DNA of 45,564 nucleotides. Origin: Verrucomicrobiota bacterium. GTDB taxonomy: Bacteria; Verrucomicrobiota; Verrucomicrobiia; Chthoniobacterales; JAFAMB01. Each line of letters begins with the position of its first letter. The first letter of the stretch is position 1. The stretch covers positions 1 to 45,564 of the forward strand of contig JAFAZK010000250.1 of NCBI GenBank assembly GCA_019239825.1. Direction: 5' to 3'. Below, in pieces: positions 1 through 9,183 of this stretch. The notes under the pieces are model-generated. The model saw only the letters and a program-made list of their open reading frames with translations, was not told where the DNA came from and ran no database searches. Position numbers and translations under genes: made by a program.

Positions 1-1
1 T

Positions 2-736
2 AAGGATTCGTTGAAAGCTAGACGGCGTCTCGGTTATCTGGCAGAAAACGTTCCCCTCTATCACGATATGCGGGTCGACGAGTATTTACGCTACCGTGGC
101 ACTCTCAAAGGGCTGTCGGGACGAAAGCTGCTGGGCAGAGTCGGCGCGACCAAAGAGCTGTGTGGTCTGAAAGAGGTCGGTCGCAAAAAGATCGCCGGAT
201 TATCAAAAGGGTTTCGGCAACGGGTAGGACTTGCCGAAGCAATGATCCATGAACCGGAACTGCTCATTTTAGATGAACCGACCATCGGATTGGATCCAAA
301 TCAGATCCGCCAGGTCCGTGAATTGATAAAATCCCTCGGGGAACGGCACACCATCCTGCTTTCCACCCATATCTTGTCCGAAGTCGAAGCGACGTGTAAC
401 CGAGTGCTGATCATCAACCGTGGGCGAATCGAAGCTTCCGACACTCCGTTTAACCTGGTGAATCAGCTGCGTACGGCAGGATTGGTGAACCTTGAAATTA
501 AAACCGGGAACGAGGATCCTACCCAATACTTATTGAAGATCCCCGGAGTGAAAGATGTTCAGCTTAAAACCGATGGTCCCTGGCGCCACGGCTCGATCCG
601 CATCGAGGCAAACTCAGATTTGCGAGAGGAGATTTTCAATCTGGCGGTCGAACGAAAGTGGATTATCCGCGAATTGAGTAAAGAACGAGCAACACTGGAA
701 GACGTGTTCGTGGAGCTTACACACACGGAAGGTTAG
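2..736 (+). CDS. ABC transporter ATP-binding protein, Gld/NatA-like (5' truncated)
   Basis: ATPase subunit of an ABC-2 type exporter, energising the permease encoded next. The reading frame is already open at the window start, so the Walker A region is outside and the TTG at 11 is not a real start. Visible are the signature motif LSKGFRQR, Walker B LLILDEP followed by the D-loop GLDP, and the switch histidine in LLSTH; the last ~100 residues are the accessory C-terminal domain common in NatA/GldA-type ATPases. The stop lies 3 nt before the permease start, so the two are co-transcribed and probably translationally coupled. With the GldG-like and DUF4340 genes that follow, this matches the Gld-like ABC operons known from Bacteroidota and Verrucomicrobiota; gliding function is not implied. 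Substrate unknown. Confidence 0.93.
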   Translation, partial: KDSLKARRRLGYLAENVPLYHDMRVDEYLRYRGTLKGLSGRKLLGRVGATKELCGLKEVGRKKIAGLSKGFRQRVGLAEAMIHEPELLILDEPTIGLDPNQIRQVRELIKSLGERHTILLSTHILSEVEATCNRVLIINRGRIEASDTPFNLVNQLRTAGLVNLEIKTGNEDPTQYLLKIPGVKDVQLKTDGPWRHGSIRIEANSDLREEIFNLAVERKWIIRELSKERATLEDVFVELTHTEG

Positions 737-739
737 TGG

Positions 740-1498
740 ATGATCAGAAGAGTTTTCGCCCTGCTAATCAGAGAGCTTTCCGCGTTTTATTACTCGCCGA
801 TCGCGTACGTCGTTTTATTTTTTTTTCTGATCCTGAATGGGCTCGCGTTTTGGTTCTCGATTGCGCCGCTGAGCCACGGACCGTCCGAGCTCACCGTGGT
901 TCAGATTTTTTTTAACAAGCTTACATTCTGGATCGCCTACCTATTGGTGTTCCCGGTCATCACCATGCGGTTGTTTTCTGAGGAATTTAAGCTTGGCACT
1001 ATCGAGACCCTGATGACGGCGCCGGTTCGCGACTGGGAAGTGGTTGGGTCGAAGTTCTTTGCCTCGCTTTTGTTCTATCTGACCCTTTGGCTGCCAAGTT
1101 TGTTTTATTTCCTGCTTTTCGGGTGGCTGATTAACCGTGATGCCGCCGGCACAGGTGCTCAGCTCTGGGCTCCTTATCTTCTATTGCTGGTCATGGGCAT
1201 GTTTAACCTATCGCTAGGTTGTTTGGCGTCGTCGCTAACGTCGAATCAGATCATCTCGGCGATGATGGCGACGGTTTTGGTCTTGGGGGTTTTCTTTCTT
1301 ACAATGATCGGATACGCGATCAGTGGCAGTTCGCCGATACTGCGCGAAATCACTTCCTACGTCGGCCAGCTTGATCACATGGACACTTTTTCTCGGGGCG
1401 TGATTGACAGCCGGCCCTTGGTTTTCTACCCGACTTGCACCGCTTTCATTTTACTAGTCACCTATCACGTTTTCCAATACCGCCGGTGGAAGATTTAG
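740..1498 (+). CDS. ABC-2 type permease (GldF-like)
   Basis: Membrane subunit, 252 aa, of the exporter whose ATPase lies directly upstream. About six hydrophobic segments are visible, starting with a long one at residues ~18-42. The motif FSEEFKLGTIETLMTAPV near residue 80 is typical of ABC-2 permeases of the GldF/NosY type. The ATG is 3 nt after the ATPase stop. The following gene begins 21 nt after this one ends, in the same direction, so a four-gene operon is likely. The transported substrate cannot be read from sequence. Confidence 0.92.
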   Translation: MIRRVFALLIRELSAFYYSPIAYVVLFFFLILNGLAFWFSIAPLSHGPSELTVVQIFFNKLTFWIAYLLVFPVITMRLFSEEFKLGTIETLMTAPVRDWEVVGSKFFASLLFYLTLWLPSLFYFLLFGWLINRDAAGTGAQLWAPYLLLLVMGMFNLSLGCLASSLTSNQIISAMMATVLVLGVFFLTMIGYAISGSSPILREITSYVGQLDHMDTFSRGVIDSRPLVFYPTCTAFILLVTYHVFQYRRWKI

Positions 1499-1519
1499 TG
1501 CCTTATAGAGCAGACCTTC

Positions 1520-3034
1520 ATGCGTGAAAAAGCGTCTCGCCAGATTCCTAGAGTCAAGATTGCGCTGAATACCGTTGTGCAGATCACGCTCGCGGCGGTG
1601 ATTGTTTTTCTGCTGAATTACCTGAGTTTTGAACGGTTTAAGCGGTGGGACCTTTCCCACAATCGCAAGTATACCCTTTCACCACTGACCAGGCGGATCG
1701 TGGGCTCGTTGAAGAAGGATCTTAAGATTTATGTATTTTCTTCGCCGCGCGGAACGAAGTCCCCAGGCTCCGAGCTTTTCACTGAGACCGAGGCATTGCT
1801 CAAAGAATATCAATACGCGGGCGGCCACCGAGTCCACGTCGAGGCGATTGATCCTTACCTGAATCTCACGCGGATGCTAGAACTGCGGGACAAGTACAAA
1901 TTCGGAGCGAAAGATAGCACCGATAACATGGTCCTTTTGGACTACGACGGCAAAACGAAAAGTATTCCGACGGCCACCCTGGCAGATTATGTCGATGCCG
2001 AAGGCTTCGATTCGGATCAAACCCCCGTCATGAAAGACTTCAGAGGCGAACAGGTTATTACTAGCGCCCTGATTCAGCTAACGGAGGAAAAAGAGATCAA
2101 AATTGGTCTGATCAGCGGGCAAGGGGAGCTTCCGGTAACTGATGACACCGATCTGGGCCGTTTTCGTAGCGCACTCGAACATCAGAATATCGTCCTTCAG
2201 GAACTAGGATTGGAAGGCATTGATAGGATTCCGAGTGAAATTGCCGCCTTGATTTTGGCGGGGCCCCAGTACGATTTGACCGAACACGATGTCGCCGTTT
2301 TGCATCGATATTGGGAGGAAGGTGGCCGCCTTTTGATCCTCTTGAATGGACGCGCCAAAACGCCGGTGCTCGATAAGATGTTAATCCAATTCGGCGTTTC
2401 GCCCGCTAAGGATTTGATCGTCTCCAGCTTTCAGGCGCAGACGGAAGACAGGCTTACTCTTGATGTTTATTCGCATTTCCTGGGTGCAACGCCTTTCTTG
2501 AAACCGCTGGCTGGGGTGATCGGATTCTTTCCCGGCGGCACTCGTTCGATCGATGTTAACGAGGCTGAGCTGAAGGAAGTCGGGGTTCGCGCAACGAAAG
2601 CCTTGTCACCAGCGATCGATTCGTATTGGGGTGAAAAGGACGATTTCCTGGCCAATGGCGCCGACCCGGTTTTTCATCCTGGCGTCGATTTACAACCCCC
2701 GCTCACCATTGGTTGGGCACTAGAAAAAGGCGCGGTGGAAGATCAGAGTATTCAGGTCCGTTCATCGTCGAGACTGATCGTAATCGGAAATGCTGATTTT
2801 ATTCGCGACGAAAACCTGAATCGCTCGGTACCGGACACAAACTTTCTCCTCCTCTGCATCAATTGGTTGACGGAACGCCAGACCTTGCTCGCCATTCCGC
2901 CCAAGGAGACGCCGATCTACACACTAGATTTGAAGCCGGGCCAATTGGATCAGATCGTGCTAGTCGTGGTAGGCGGTATACCAATGCTTGCCGCCGTGTT
3001 CGGCGTTCTCGTCTGGACAGCACGACGGCGTTAA
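1520..3034 (+). CDS. GldG-like ABC-associated protein
   Basis: Protein of 504 aa with one N-terminal membrane segment (about residues 17-37) and one C-terminal membrane segment (about 478-498) just before a basic tail WTARRR. The large middle part is presumably outside the cytoplasmic membrane. It begins with the region ending YTLSPLTRRIVGSL and continues with segments such as IGLISGQGELP and VAALILAGPQYDLT, as in GldG/ABC-type uncharacterised transport family proteins. The family accompanies GldF-type permeases; its exact role is unknown, probably an extracytoplasmic binding or scaffold subunit. The stop is 3 nt before the next ATG. Confidence 0.88.
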   Translation: MREKASRQIPRVKIALNTVVQITLAAVIVFLLNYLSFERFKRWDLSHNRKYTLSPLTRRIVGSLKKDLKIYVFSSPRGTKSPGSELFTETEALLKEYQYAGGHRVHVEAIDPYLNLTRMLELRDKYKFGAKDSTDNMVLLDYDGKTKSIPTATLADYVDAEGFDSDQTPVMKDFRGEQVITSALIQLTEEKEIKIGLISGQGELPVTDDTDLGRFRSALEHQNIVLQELGLEGIDRIPSEIAALILAGPQYDLTEHDVAVLHRYWEEGGRLLILLNGRAKTPVLDKMLIQFGVSPAKDLIVSSFQAQTEDRLTLDVYSHFLGATPFLKPLAGVIGFFPGGTRSIDVNEAELKEVGVRATKALSPAIDSYWGEKDDFLANGADPVFHPGVDLQPPLTIGWALEKGAVEDQSIQVRSSSRLIVIGNADFIRDENLNRSVPDTNFLLLCINWLTERQTLLAIPPKETPIYTLDLKPGQLDQIVLVVVGGIPMLAAVFGVLVWTARRR

Positions 3035-3037
3035 GCC

Positions 3038-4798
3038 ATGAAGATAAGCACAACGCTGGCTCTTTTAGTGATCGCCATCGGATTAGGGATTTTCGTTTGG
3101 ATCCTCGATCGCCGGAGCCCGGGAAACCGAGAACAACTTGCGCACAGCGCCTACCTGGTAGACCTCGACCGAAACGATGTCACTCAACTGGAAATTGAAA
3201 ACGGCGACACCAAGACTCGCTTACTGAAAACGAACGATGGTTGGCGGCTGACTGCACCGGTTGTTGACCGGGCTGATTCGAAGGTGATCGACACCCTTCT
3301 CTATTCGACCCAATTCCTGAAACGGGATGATACTCTTGGCAGTCTCGGAAAGGGCGACCAGAAGAGGAACTATCTAAAGCAGTTTGGTGTCTTGAGGTCG
3401 CGACTAATCTTGCGTTGCAACGGGAGCAAAACGCACATCGAGCTCCAATTTGGAGGAGAAACGGCGGTAGAGGGCTCGTGTTATGTGCGAATAGATTCCA
3501 AGGACGAAGTTTATGTTGTTGACGATGATTTAAAAAATTTTATCTCCAAACCTGCCGATTCTTTTCGAGATCATCAGTTGACTCCCTTTCTTAATCCTGA
3601 GATCGATCGGATTGTTCTAACTCAAGCTGCCGGTGAGATCGAACTAACCAGGCAACAAGACCAGTGGCAGATTGAGCGACCGATTAAGGCGCGCGCTAGC
3701 CAGACTGCGGTTAATCGGATGCTTAAAAAAATAAGCGAGACACCGGTGCTTCAGTTCCAGGACGAGGAAGGCGCCGGAGAACTCGAAACGGAGAATTCTC
3801 CAAACGCGGTTACACTCTTTTCAGGGCAATCCAAAGTTAAGATTGCTTGCGGCGCCCCCGTTTCCAACCAGCCTGGACACATCTATGTCCGGGTGTCGGA
3901 CCGGCCTTCCACTTTCATTGTGGACGATAGTTTGGCACAAACCTTGGAACAGAAACCAAATGACTTGCGGGATCGGAGAATAGTGCGCCTCAATTCCGAT
4001 TTGATTGACCGAATTACCATCACCACCAAAGGACAACCTACCGCTCAACTGAGTCGCAAAGAGGGGCACTGGATGATCTCAGACCAGAACGACGCGCCTG
4101 CAGACGCTGATGCAGTCGAGCACCTGTTTGATACACTCAACTCAAACGACGTCAGTGGTTTCGCGTCCGACAGCGCCAGCGACCTAACCAGTTATGGCCT
4201 GGATACACCCGCTTTGGAATTTGCGTTTAGCTCTTATTCTTCGGAGAACACGGCCGAAGAAAACGCGGGAGAGACCAGAATCGCGACCCTGGCCATCGGT
4301 CGTCTCGAGGGCGATAATTACTATGCTCGTGTAGAAGAAGAACCCTATATCGTCGCTCTACCCAGACGAATCGTTGAGCAGCTTCCAACCAATGACTTCA
4401 GTTTCAGGTCTCACGAGATTCTTAATCTGCCGCGAAGCGATTTAGCCTCCGTTGAAATCACAAAAGATGGGACAACCGTCGTATTAACCAGGAACGAAAA
4501 AGGGCAATGGGTCGTCCAAGGGCAGACCGGTTCTCAGAACGATCTCGCTATTCAGACTTTTCTTAATACTCTGAGCGGCTTGCAGTCCGCGTCGTGGGTC
4601 TCGGAGAAAGGCTTGGCCCCCGAGTCTGCGGTAGAAAAAATTGTCATTCATAGGAAGAGCGACCAAAAACAGATCGTTCTCCAGATCGGCGAGAAAGCCG
4701 CCGAAGGGGACGAATACGCCAGCATTTCTACACTGCCGGGTACTTTTTTAATTCGCGCGTTAGACGTCCAGAACTTGATGGATGCGCTAGTGCGGTAG
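3038..4798 (+). CDS. DUF4340 domain-containing membrane-anchored protein
   Basis: 586 aa with a single N-terminal membrane anchor (residues ~5-22) and a long exported part. Four related units can be seen, each with the pattern 'V/I-x-L/I ... G-x-x-x-x-L-x-R/K ... W-x-I/V': around residues 45-75 (TNDGWRLTAP), 188-215 (QQDQWQIERP), 322-352 (KEGHWMISD) and 468-495 (EKGQWVVQG). This is the DUF4340 repeat. The family is consistently placed behind GldG-like genes and is probably an accessory envelope subunit; its biochemical function is not known. Last gene of the operon, convergent with menG. Confidence 0.87.
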   Translation: MKISTTLALLVIAIGLGIFVWILDRRSPGNREQLAHSAYLVDLDRNDVTQLEIENGDTKTRLLKTNDGWRLTAPVVDRADSKVIDTLLYSTQFLKRDDTLGSLGKGDQKRNYLKQFGVLRSRLILRCNGSKTHIELQFGGETAVEGSCYVRIDSKDEVYVVDDDLKNFISKPADSFRDHQLTPFLNPEIDRIVLTQAAGEIELTRQQDQWQIERPIKARASQTAVNRMLKKISETPVLQFQDEEGAGELETENSPNAVTLFSGQSKVKIACGAPVSNQPGHIYVRVSDRPSTFIVDDSLAQTLEQKPNDLRDRRIVRLNSDLIDRITITTKGQPTAQLSRKEGHWMISDQNDAPADADAVEHLFDTLNSNDVSGFASDSASDLTSYGLDTPALEFAFSSYSSENTAEENAGETRIATLAIGRLEGDNYYARVEEEPYIVALPRRIVEQLPTNDFSFRSHEILNLPRSDLASVEITKDGTTVVLTRNEKGQWVVQGQTGSQNDLAIQTFLNTLSGLQSASWVSEKGLAPESAVEKIVIHRKSDQKQIVLQIGEKAAEGDEYASISTLPGTFLIRALDVQNLMDALVR

Positions 4799-4802
4799 GG
4801 AC

Positions 4803-4832
4803 CTCATTCTCGTTCTCGTCCTCTATTTCGGC
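4803..4832. repeat. TCTCGTTCTCGTCCTC word repeat
   Basis: Short repeat of the words CTCGT/TCCTC in the spacer between the convergent DUF4340 and menG genes. Related words occur at 24708-24725 and, as two inverted arms, at 34462-34484 and 34574-34603. No clear terminator hairpin with a T-run was seen here. Confidence 0.45.
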
Positions 4833-4899
4833 GGAGCATCGTTATGTGGAGTCAACTTATCTATAACCGCTTCGCGGTAAATTTCGCTGGCTCCGTCCC

Positions 4900-5592
4900 T
4901 TATCCTCTTTCTGCCAAATACGCAGTAACAATCCCGCCGGAAAGCGGCTTGGCAATTGCACCCACAAATCCCGCTTCCTCCATCAAGGCAGTCATCGCCG
5001 CGCCTCTAGGAAAGCTTTCGATGCTATCCCCAAGATACTGATAGGCTGTGGGCTCACCGGTCAGCCAGCCGGCCAGTCGAGGCAGGACGAAATGTAAGTA
5101 GAATCGATACGCCGGCAGCAGAGGCCCGGACGGTAGCGAGAAGTCTAATATAACGACGTGTCCACCCGATCGGGTCGTACGAGCCATTTCGGCGAGAGCG
5201 CGTTCCAGGAACGCCATATTTCTCAGACCAAAGGCGACGGTAATAACATCGAACGAAGCATCCGCAAAAGGCAGAGCCAATCCGTCCGCGACGACTAAGT
5301 GCTCGATATTTCGCTTCCCCGCTACTTTGAGCATGGGGATACAAAAATCTGCTCCAACCACAAAGGAGGCGGTATTTGTTCTCGCCAATTCCTCAGCCAG
5401 AACGCCGCTCCCGGTTGCTAAGTCGAGGATCCGGGAAGGCTTCCATGCAGCCACCCGCTGACAGACGAATTTCCGCCAGCTTCGATCGAGACCAAGACTA
5501 AGGACCTGATTGGTGAGATCGTATCGCGGCGCCACACCGGCAAACATCTCCCGAATCGACTTCGAGTTGGCCGCAGAAAAAGGCGATGGCAT
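4900..5592 (-). CDS. menG: Demethylmenaquinone/ubiquinone C-methyltransferase (MenG/UbiE)
   Basis: SAM-dependent methyltransferase, 230 aa, carrying out the C-methylation of demethylmenaquinone, the last step of menaquinone synthesis. Class I SAM motif LDLATGSGVLAEEL is at residues 56-69. The family N-terminal signature MFAGVAPRYDLTNQVLSLG (residues 16-34) and the region ITVAFGLRNM are also present. The ATG at 5592 fits the family N-terminus. A menaquinone rather than ubiquinone role is inferred from the suspected phylum. Encoded between tRNA-Leu and the ABC operon, convergent with the latter. Confidence 0.92.
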   Translation of the reverse strand: MPSPFSAANSKSIREMFAGVAPRYDLTNQVLSLGLDRSWRKFVCQRVAAWKPSRILDLATGSGVLAEELARTNTASFVVGADFCIPMLKVAGKRNIEHLVVADGLALPFADASFDVITVAFGLRNMAFLERALAEMARTTRSGGHVVILDFSLPSGPLLPAYRFYLHFVLPRLAGWLTGEPTAYQYLGDSIESFPRGAAMTALMEEAGFVGAIAKPLSGGIVTAYLAERG

Positions 5593-5604
5593 CCTAGTTT
5601 TTAA

Positions 5605-5686
5605 TGCTCACGAGAGGACTCGAACCTCCACGGGTTGCCCCATACGGTCCTGAGCCGTACGCGTCTGCCAATTCCGCCACGTGAGC
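5605..5686 (-). tRNA. tRNA-Leu (anticodon CAG)
   Basis: On the minus strand an 82-nt cloverleaf can be folded: acceptor stem GCTCACG/CGTGAGC, D-arm GCGGAATTGGCAGACGC typical of leucine tRNAs, anticodon stem TACGG/CCGTA with loop CTCAGGA giving anticodon CAG. It has a long variable arm and a T-arm with loop TTCGAGT. The discriminator base is A and CCA is not encoded. The long variable arm with this D-arm excludes other isotypes except Ser/Tyr, and the anticodon decides Leu. Confidence 0.95.
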
Positions 5687-5781
5687 GAGGATGCGAAAAG
5701 TAGCTAACAAATCGCAGATGGCAACTCAGAAAGGAGCCGCGGGTTAGAATCAAGGACGCACCGAGTCGGCCGAGCGCACAA

Positions 5782-6066
5782 CTGGAGGGCAGCCGCTTTG
5801 GAACGCGCCTAAGGATCTCGTGATCTTCTTTCCAGCGCGAGGACGGCCAAATACGGTGTTAAACAGGCGGCTCCCGGAAACGACCGCACGCGATGTTTTG
5901 TCCATCGTCCCGTTCGGAGATTGCTCATCCGCGCGACCTGCCAACGAGCCTAACACGCGTTGAAACGTTCCCGGGAGCCGCCTGTTTAAGGAGATCTGCG
6001 GTCATGCGCACGCGCCGAGACGAATATCGCCGGGTCTCTTGGGTACGATCCAAAGCGGCTCCCCAG
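5782..6066. repeat. Nested inverted-repeat element, family 2, copy 1
   Basis: A 285-bp gene-less element between tRNA-Leu and dnaN. Outer arms: CTGGAGGGCAGCCGCTTTGG at 5782-5801 and its near-complement at 6049-6066. Inner arms: AAACAGGCGGCTCCCGG at 5861-5877 and its perfect 17-bp complement at 5971-5987. The same design, arm sequences and length recur at 11298-11584. The core contains no convincing gene. It is best read as a MITE-like or REP-like mobile repeat. Confidence 0.75.
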
Positions 6067-6102
6067 GCTCTTGCCACCGCCACCATCCGCCCCCTACCGG
6101 AC

Positions 6103-7197
6103 CTAGCTGAGCCGCATCGGCATCAATACATACAGGAAAGCGCCGTGGATCTTAATGACTCCTGGACTCATTTCGTCGATAAGGTCCAAAAACACCTCGT
6201 CGTTCGGAAGACTCCGAAGCGGCGCCATTAGAAATTCGGGGTTAAAGGCGATCGAGAAATCCTTGCCCTTGTACATAACCGGCAACGACTCTTTAGCCTC
6301 GCCGACGTCTGGGGTCACCGCCACGATATCCATGTTGCCTTTGCCGAATATCAGTTTCACCGAGTTCGACTTTTCGCTGGCCAGCAACGAGACCCGCCGG
6401 ACCGCATTTAAAAACACTTCTCTCTCCAGCGTGATTCTTTCTTTCGCTTCCGCCGGGATTACTTGCCGATAATTCGGATAGTTGCCTTCTATTAGCTTTG
6501 AAACCAGGAGTGCGTCGTTCAACTCGAAAGCGATCTGGTTCTCGCCGATGCTTACCTTGACATCGCCTTCGTCTTTGACTAGCCGCTGCAGTTCTAAGAC
6601 TGCCTTAGTAGGAACAATGACATCGATTTCTTGGCTGCGAGGAAACTCCAATTCGAGATCAACCAGCGCCAGTCTCCGTCCATCGGTCGCCACGGCAGTG
6701 AGCTTGTTTTCCTTGAAGGAAAAGAGGATGCCGTTCAGGACGTAGCGGGTCTCGTCAGTGGAGATTGCATAGGACGTCTTGCGGAGCGCATCCTTCAGAT
6801 CTTTCTGCGCGATCCCAAATTCCTTAGCGTTTTCGAACCGAGCCAGTGGCGGGAATTCCTCTTCGGGTAATCCCAGGATCTTGAAATAGCTGGACCCGCT
6901 GCGAATGGAGGCGAGATTCTTAGTATCTACTTCCGCATAAATCTCTGCAGCCGGTAACTCCCGAACAATCGAGAATAAGCGTCGCGCCGGCAGAGTCGTG
7001 GCTCCAGTCCGTTCCACATTGGCTTCCACTCGGCCACGGACGCCCACATCCAGGTCAGTAGTTGTTAATCGTAACTCGCCTTCGGCGGCCTGAAGCAGCA
7101 CGTTGGACAAGATTGGCAGAGTAGTCCGCGTACTGACCACATTCTGAACGGTGGAGAGACCCTCGAGTAGCTTGTCCTTACTGACGCTAAATTTCAT
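6103..7197 (-). CDS. dnaN: DNA polymerase III beta subunit (sliding clamp)
   Basis: 364 aa, the usual length of bacterial DnaN. It forms the ring that holds the replicative polymerase on DNA. The N-terminus MKFSVSKDKLLEGLSTVQNV and the stretch TLPILSNVLL (residues ~28-37) are diagnostic. The clamp ends in the canonical VLMPMRL tail. Three clamp domains of about 120 residues fit the length. Transcribed in the same direction as dnaA, which lies upstream beyond a 510-bp spacer. ATG at 7197. Confidence 0.97.
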   Translation of the reverse strand: MKFSVSKDKLLEGLSTVQNVVSTRTTLPILSNVLLQAAEGELRLTTTDLDVGVRGRVEANVERTGATTLPARRLFSIVRELPAAEIYAEVDTKNLASIRSGSSYFKILGLPEEEFPPLARFENAKEFGIAQKDLKDALRKTSYAISTDETRYVLNGILFSFKENKLTAVATDGRRLALVDLELEFPRSQEIDVIVPTKAVLELQRLVKDEGDVKVSIGENQIAFELNDALLVSKLIEGNYPNYRQVIPAEAKERITLEREVFLNAVRRVSLLASEKSNSVKLIFGKGNMDIVAVTPDVGEAKESLPVMYKGKDFSIAFNPEFLMAPLRSLPNDEVFLDLIDEMSPGVIKIHGAFLYVLMPMRLS

Positions 7198-7339
7198 GGT
7201 TGAGCTTTATCAAATCACGCGCGAAGTGGCTCCGCAAGTTGTTGGCGATAAGCGTGAGGACGCAAAGAACCAAGAATCTACATGCGGAATCCACTCCGCT
7301 GATTAAAGAAAATTTACAAGAAGGTCAATCTTTCACAGC

Positions 7340-7705
7340 GAGGGAAGAAGCGAAAGGGCGAAGCGGCGAGCGGGCGAGAATAAGCGGGCCTCGGCTCATG
7401 AAAGGCGCGAAACCCCGACAAAGCTTAGCATAGGCTGAGTCTTTGAAGCCTAGGTATGGGTGAGAAAAGGCGACAAAGCTTCGCGCCTCGTCGTCTACTT
7501 CCACTCGACTGCCGCAGAAACGGGTAGATCTCGATGCGCTCAAACACACGCTGGATTGGCAAACGATGTTTGTAGACAGCAAACGTTTGCCGTGGCTCAA
7601 AACCGCCGCAGTCAGCCAACAAACCTAATCGAGGTCAGAGGCGCGCCGAATTTTTCGCCCTAACGTCGCCCCTTCGCCGTTTCGCCCTCTCGGCCATTCA
7701 CCCCG
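7340..7705. repeat. GGCGAA/TTCGCC inverted word-repeat region between dnaA and dnaN
   Basis: The 510-bp spacer between dnaA and dnaN holds no credible gene. Words such as GGGCGAAGCGGCGAG (about 7357-7371) recur in inverted form near the dnaA end as CCTTCGCCGTTTCGCCCTC (about 7672-7690). An inner pair around GGCGCGAA...CGACAAAGCTT and CGACAAAGCTTCGCGCC is also seen. No DnaA box matching TTATNCACA was found here, so this is not my preferred origin region. Confidence 0.4.
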
Positions 7706-7707
7706 GG

Positions 7708-9102
7708 CTATCGCTCCAGCTGGCTGGTTAGCAGAAAGACCAACTGACGAACCTGGTCCTCGCGCCCCATTCTGTCTTGTACTGTCTTACAAGCATGAAG
7801 CACAGTTCCGTGATCCCGGCCGCCAAAGGCATCGCCAATCTCGTTCAACGAAGATTTCGTATGCCGTCGGGCCAGATACATCGCGACTTGCCTGGGAAAA
7901 GCAATGTTTGCTGGACGCCGTTTACTGGTCATATCCGCCAGCCGGACGTCGAAATGCTCTGCCACCTTTCGCTGAATTTGATCGATGGTGATCATTTTCT
8001 TAGCCTCTTCTTGCAGGATATCCCGCAGAAGCTGCTCCACGACTTCTCTGGTCACCTCGCGTCCACTCAACGAGGCGAAGGATGCCACCCGCATGAGAGC
8101 GCCTTCCAGACGACGAACGTTAGTCCGAACTCGTTGGGCCAGAAACTCAAACACATCCGGCGCCAGCTGGACTTGGAGCGATTGCGCCTTCTTACGCAGG
8201 ATCGCCAATCGAGTCTCGATATCCGGCGGCTGCAGCTCCGCGGTCAACCCCCATTCAAATCGAGACACTAACCGCTGCTCGAGATTAGTGATTTCACTCG
8301 CTGGCCGATCACTGGAGAGAACAATCTGCTTTCTGCCGTCGAACAAAGTATTGAACGTATGGAAGAACTCTTCTTGGGAACGTTCCTTGCCGGCCAGGAA
8401 GTGGATATCGTCAATTAACAGCACATCCGCTTGCCGATATCGTTTCCGGAACTTGACCAACGTATTATGTTGAATTGCGTCGATAAACTCGTTGGTGAAC
8501 TTCTCGCTCGATAGATACATCACCTTGAAGTTCTTCTTCCGGTCCGCCACCTGCTGACCAATCGCCTGCATCAGGTGCGTCTTCCCGAGACCTACTCCCC
8601 CATATATAAATAAGGGATTGTACGTCTTGGAGGGAGACTGGGCCACCGCCAGGGCCGCTGCATGCGCAAACTGATTGTTTGACCCAACCACGAATGTGTC
8701 AAACGTGTTACGCGGGTTCATCCCGTGGACGGTCGCCGGTTCCGGATCCTTATCTGCCGCCTTGGCGACCTTCGCCTCGGGCTCGGTACGGTGCTCAGGC
8801 GCTGATATGGGGCCGGCCGGTTGCTGAGCCACGCAAAACTTGATCTCGCGCTCCCCACCGAGCACCTGCATCGTCGCAGCCTGCAGCAACTGCAGGTAGT
8901 TACTCTCGATCCAAAGCTGATAGATGGTGTTCGGGACCTGGAAGATCAGCTGTTTGTCGTCCGCATGCGCGAGTTCGATCGCCGCAAACCATCTTTGAAA
9001 TGCGTCCGAGCTAACATGAGGGCGAATCCCTGCTGCGACGTCTTCCCAGGTTTGTCGAAAGCTCTGTTCTATCGGCATTTTATCCACATTTGTATCGCCC
9101 AT
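7708..9102 (-). CDS. dnaA: Chromosomal replication initiator protein DnaA
   Basis: Replication initiator AAA+ ATPase. Order of parts: N-terminal helicase-loading domain (SFRQTWEDVAAGIRPHVSSD), variable linker, AAA+ domain with Walker A GGVGLGKTH and Walker B DVLLIDDIHFL, then the C-terminal DNA-binding domain with signature GGRDHGTVLHAC. The start is ambiguous. I chose the ATG at 9102 (464 aa) because AGGAC lies just ahead of it. A GTG at 9183 gives 491 aa and an ATG at 9078 gives 456 aa. A perfect DnaA box (TTATCCACA on the plus strand, 9080-9088) sits between these last two starts, suggesting autoregulation. Upstream of dnaN in the classical order. Confidence 0.95.
   Translation of the reverse strand: MGDTNVDKMPIEQSFRQTWEDVAAGIRPHVSSDAFQRWFAAIELAHADDKQLIFQVPNTIYQLWIESNYLQLLQAATMQVLGGEREIKFCVAQQPAGPISAPEHRTEPEAKVAKAADKDPEPATVHGMNPRNTFDTFVVGSNNQFAHAAALAVAQSPSKTYNPLFIYGGVGLGKTHLMQAIGQQVADRKKNFKVMYLSSEKFTNEFIDAIQHNTLVKFRKRYRQADVLLIDDIHFLAGKERSQEEFFHTFNTLFDGRKQIVLSSDRPASEITNLEQRLVSRFEWGLTAELQPPDIETRLAILRKKAQSLQVQLAPDVFEFLAQRVRTNVRRLEGALMRVASFASLSGREVTREVVEQLLRDILQEEAKKMITIDQIQRKVAEHFDVRLADMTSKRRPANIAFPRQVAMYLARRHTKSSLNEIGDAFGGRDHGTVLHACKTVQDRMGREDQVRQLVFLLTSQLER
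9080..9088 (-). promoter_or_regulatory. DnaA box inside the dnaA start region
   Basis: Plus-strand TTATCCACA, a perfect consensus DnaA box, read as TGTGGATAA on the coding strand between the two candidate ATG starts of dnaA (9102 and 9078). Its place suits autorepression, or it may belong to the origin cluster upstream. Confidence 0.6.
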
Positions 9103-9183
9103 TCCCGTCCTACCGTTGATGACATTTCCTTCCGTGAAATGACCAGTAAATCTTAAATTTAGAGAAGTCGGATGATTCAACAC

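Noticed and set aside
11..13. TTG at 11 as the start of the first ATPase
   Set aside because: The frame is open to the window edge and the Walker A region must lie further upstream.
7198..7707. Origin of replication between dnaA and dnaN
   Set aside because: No DnaA-box match was found there, while boxes exist upstream of dnaA.
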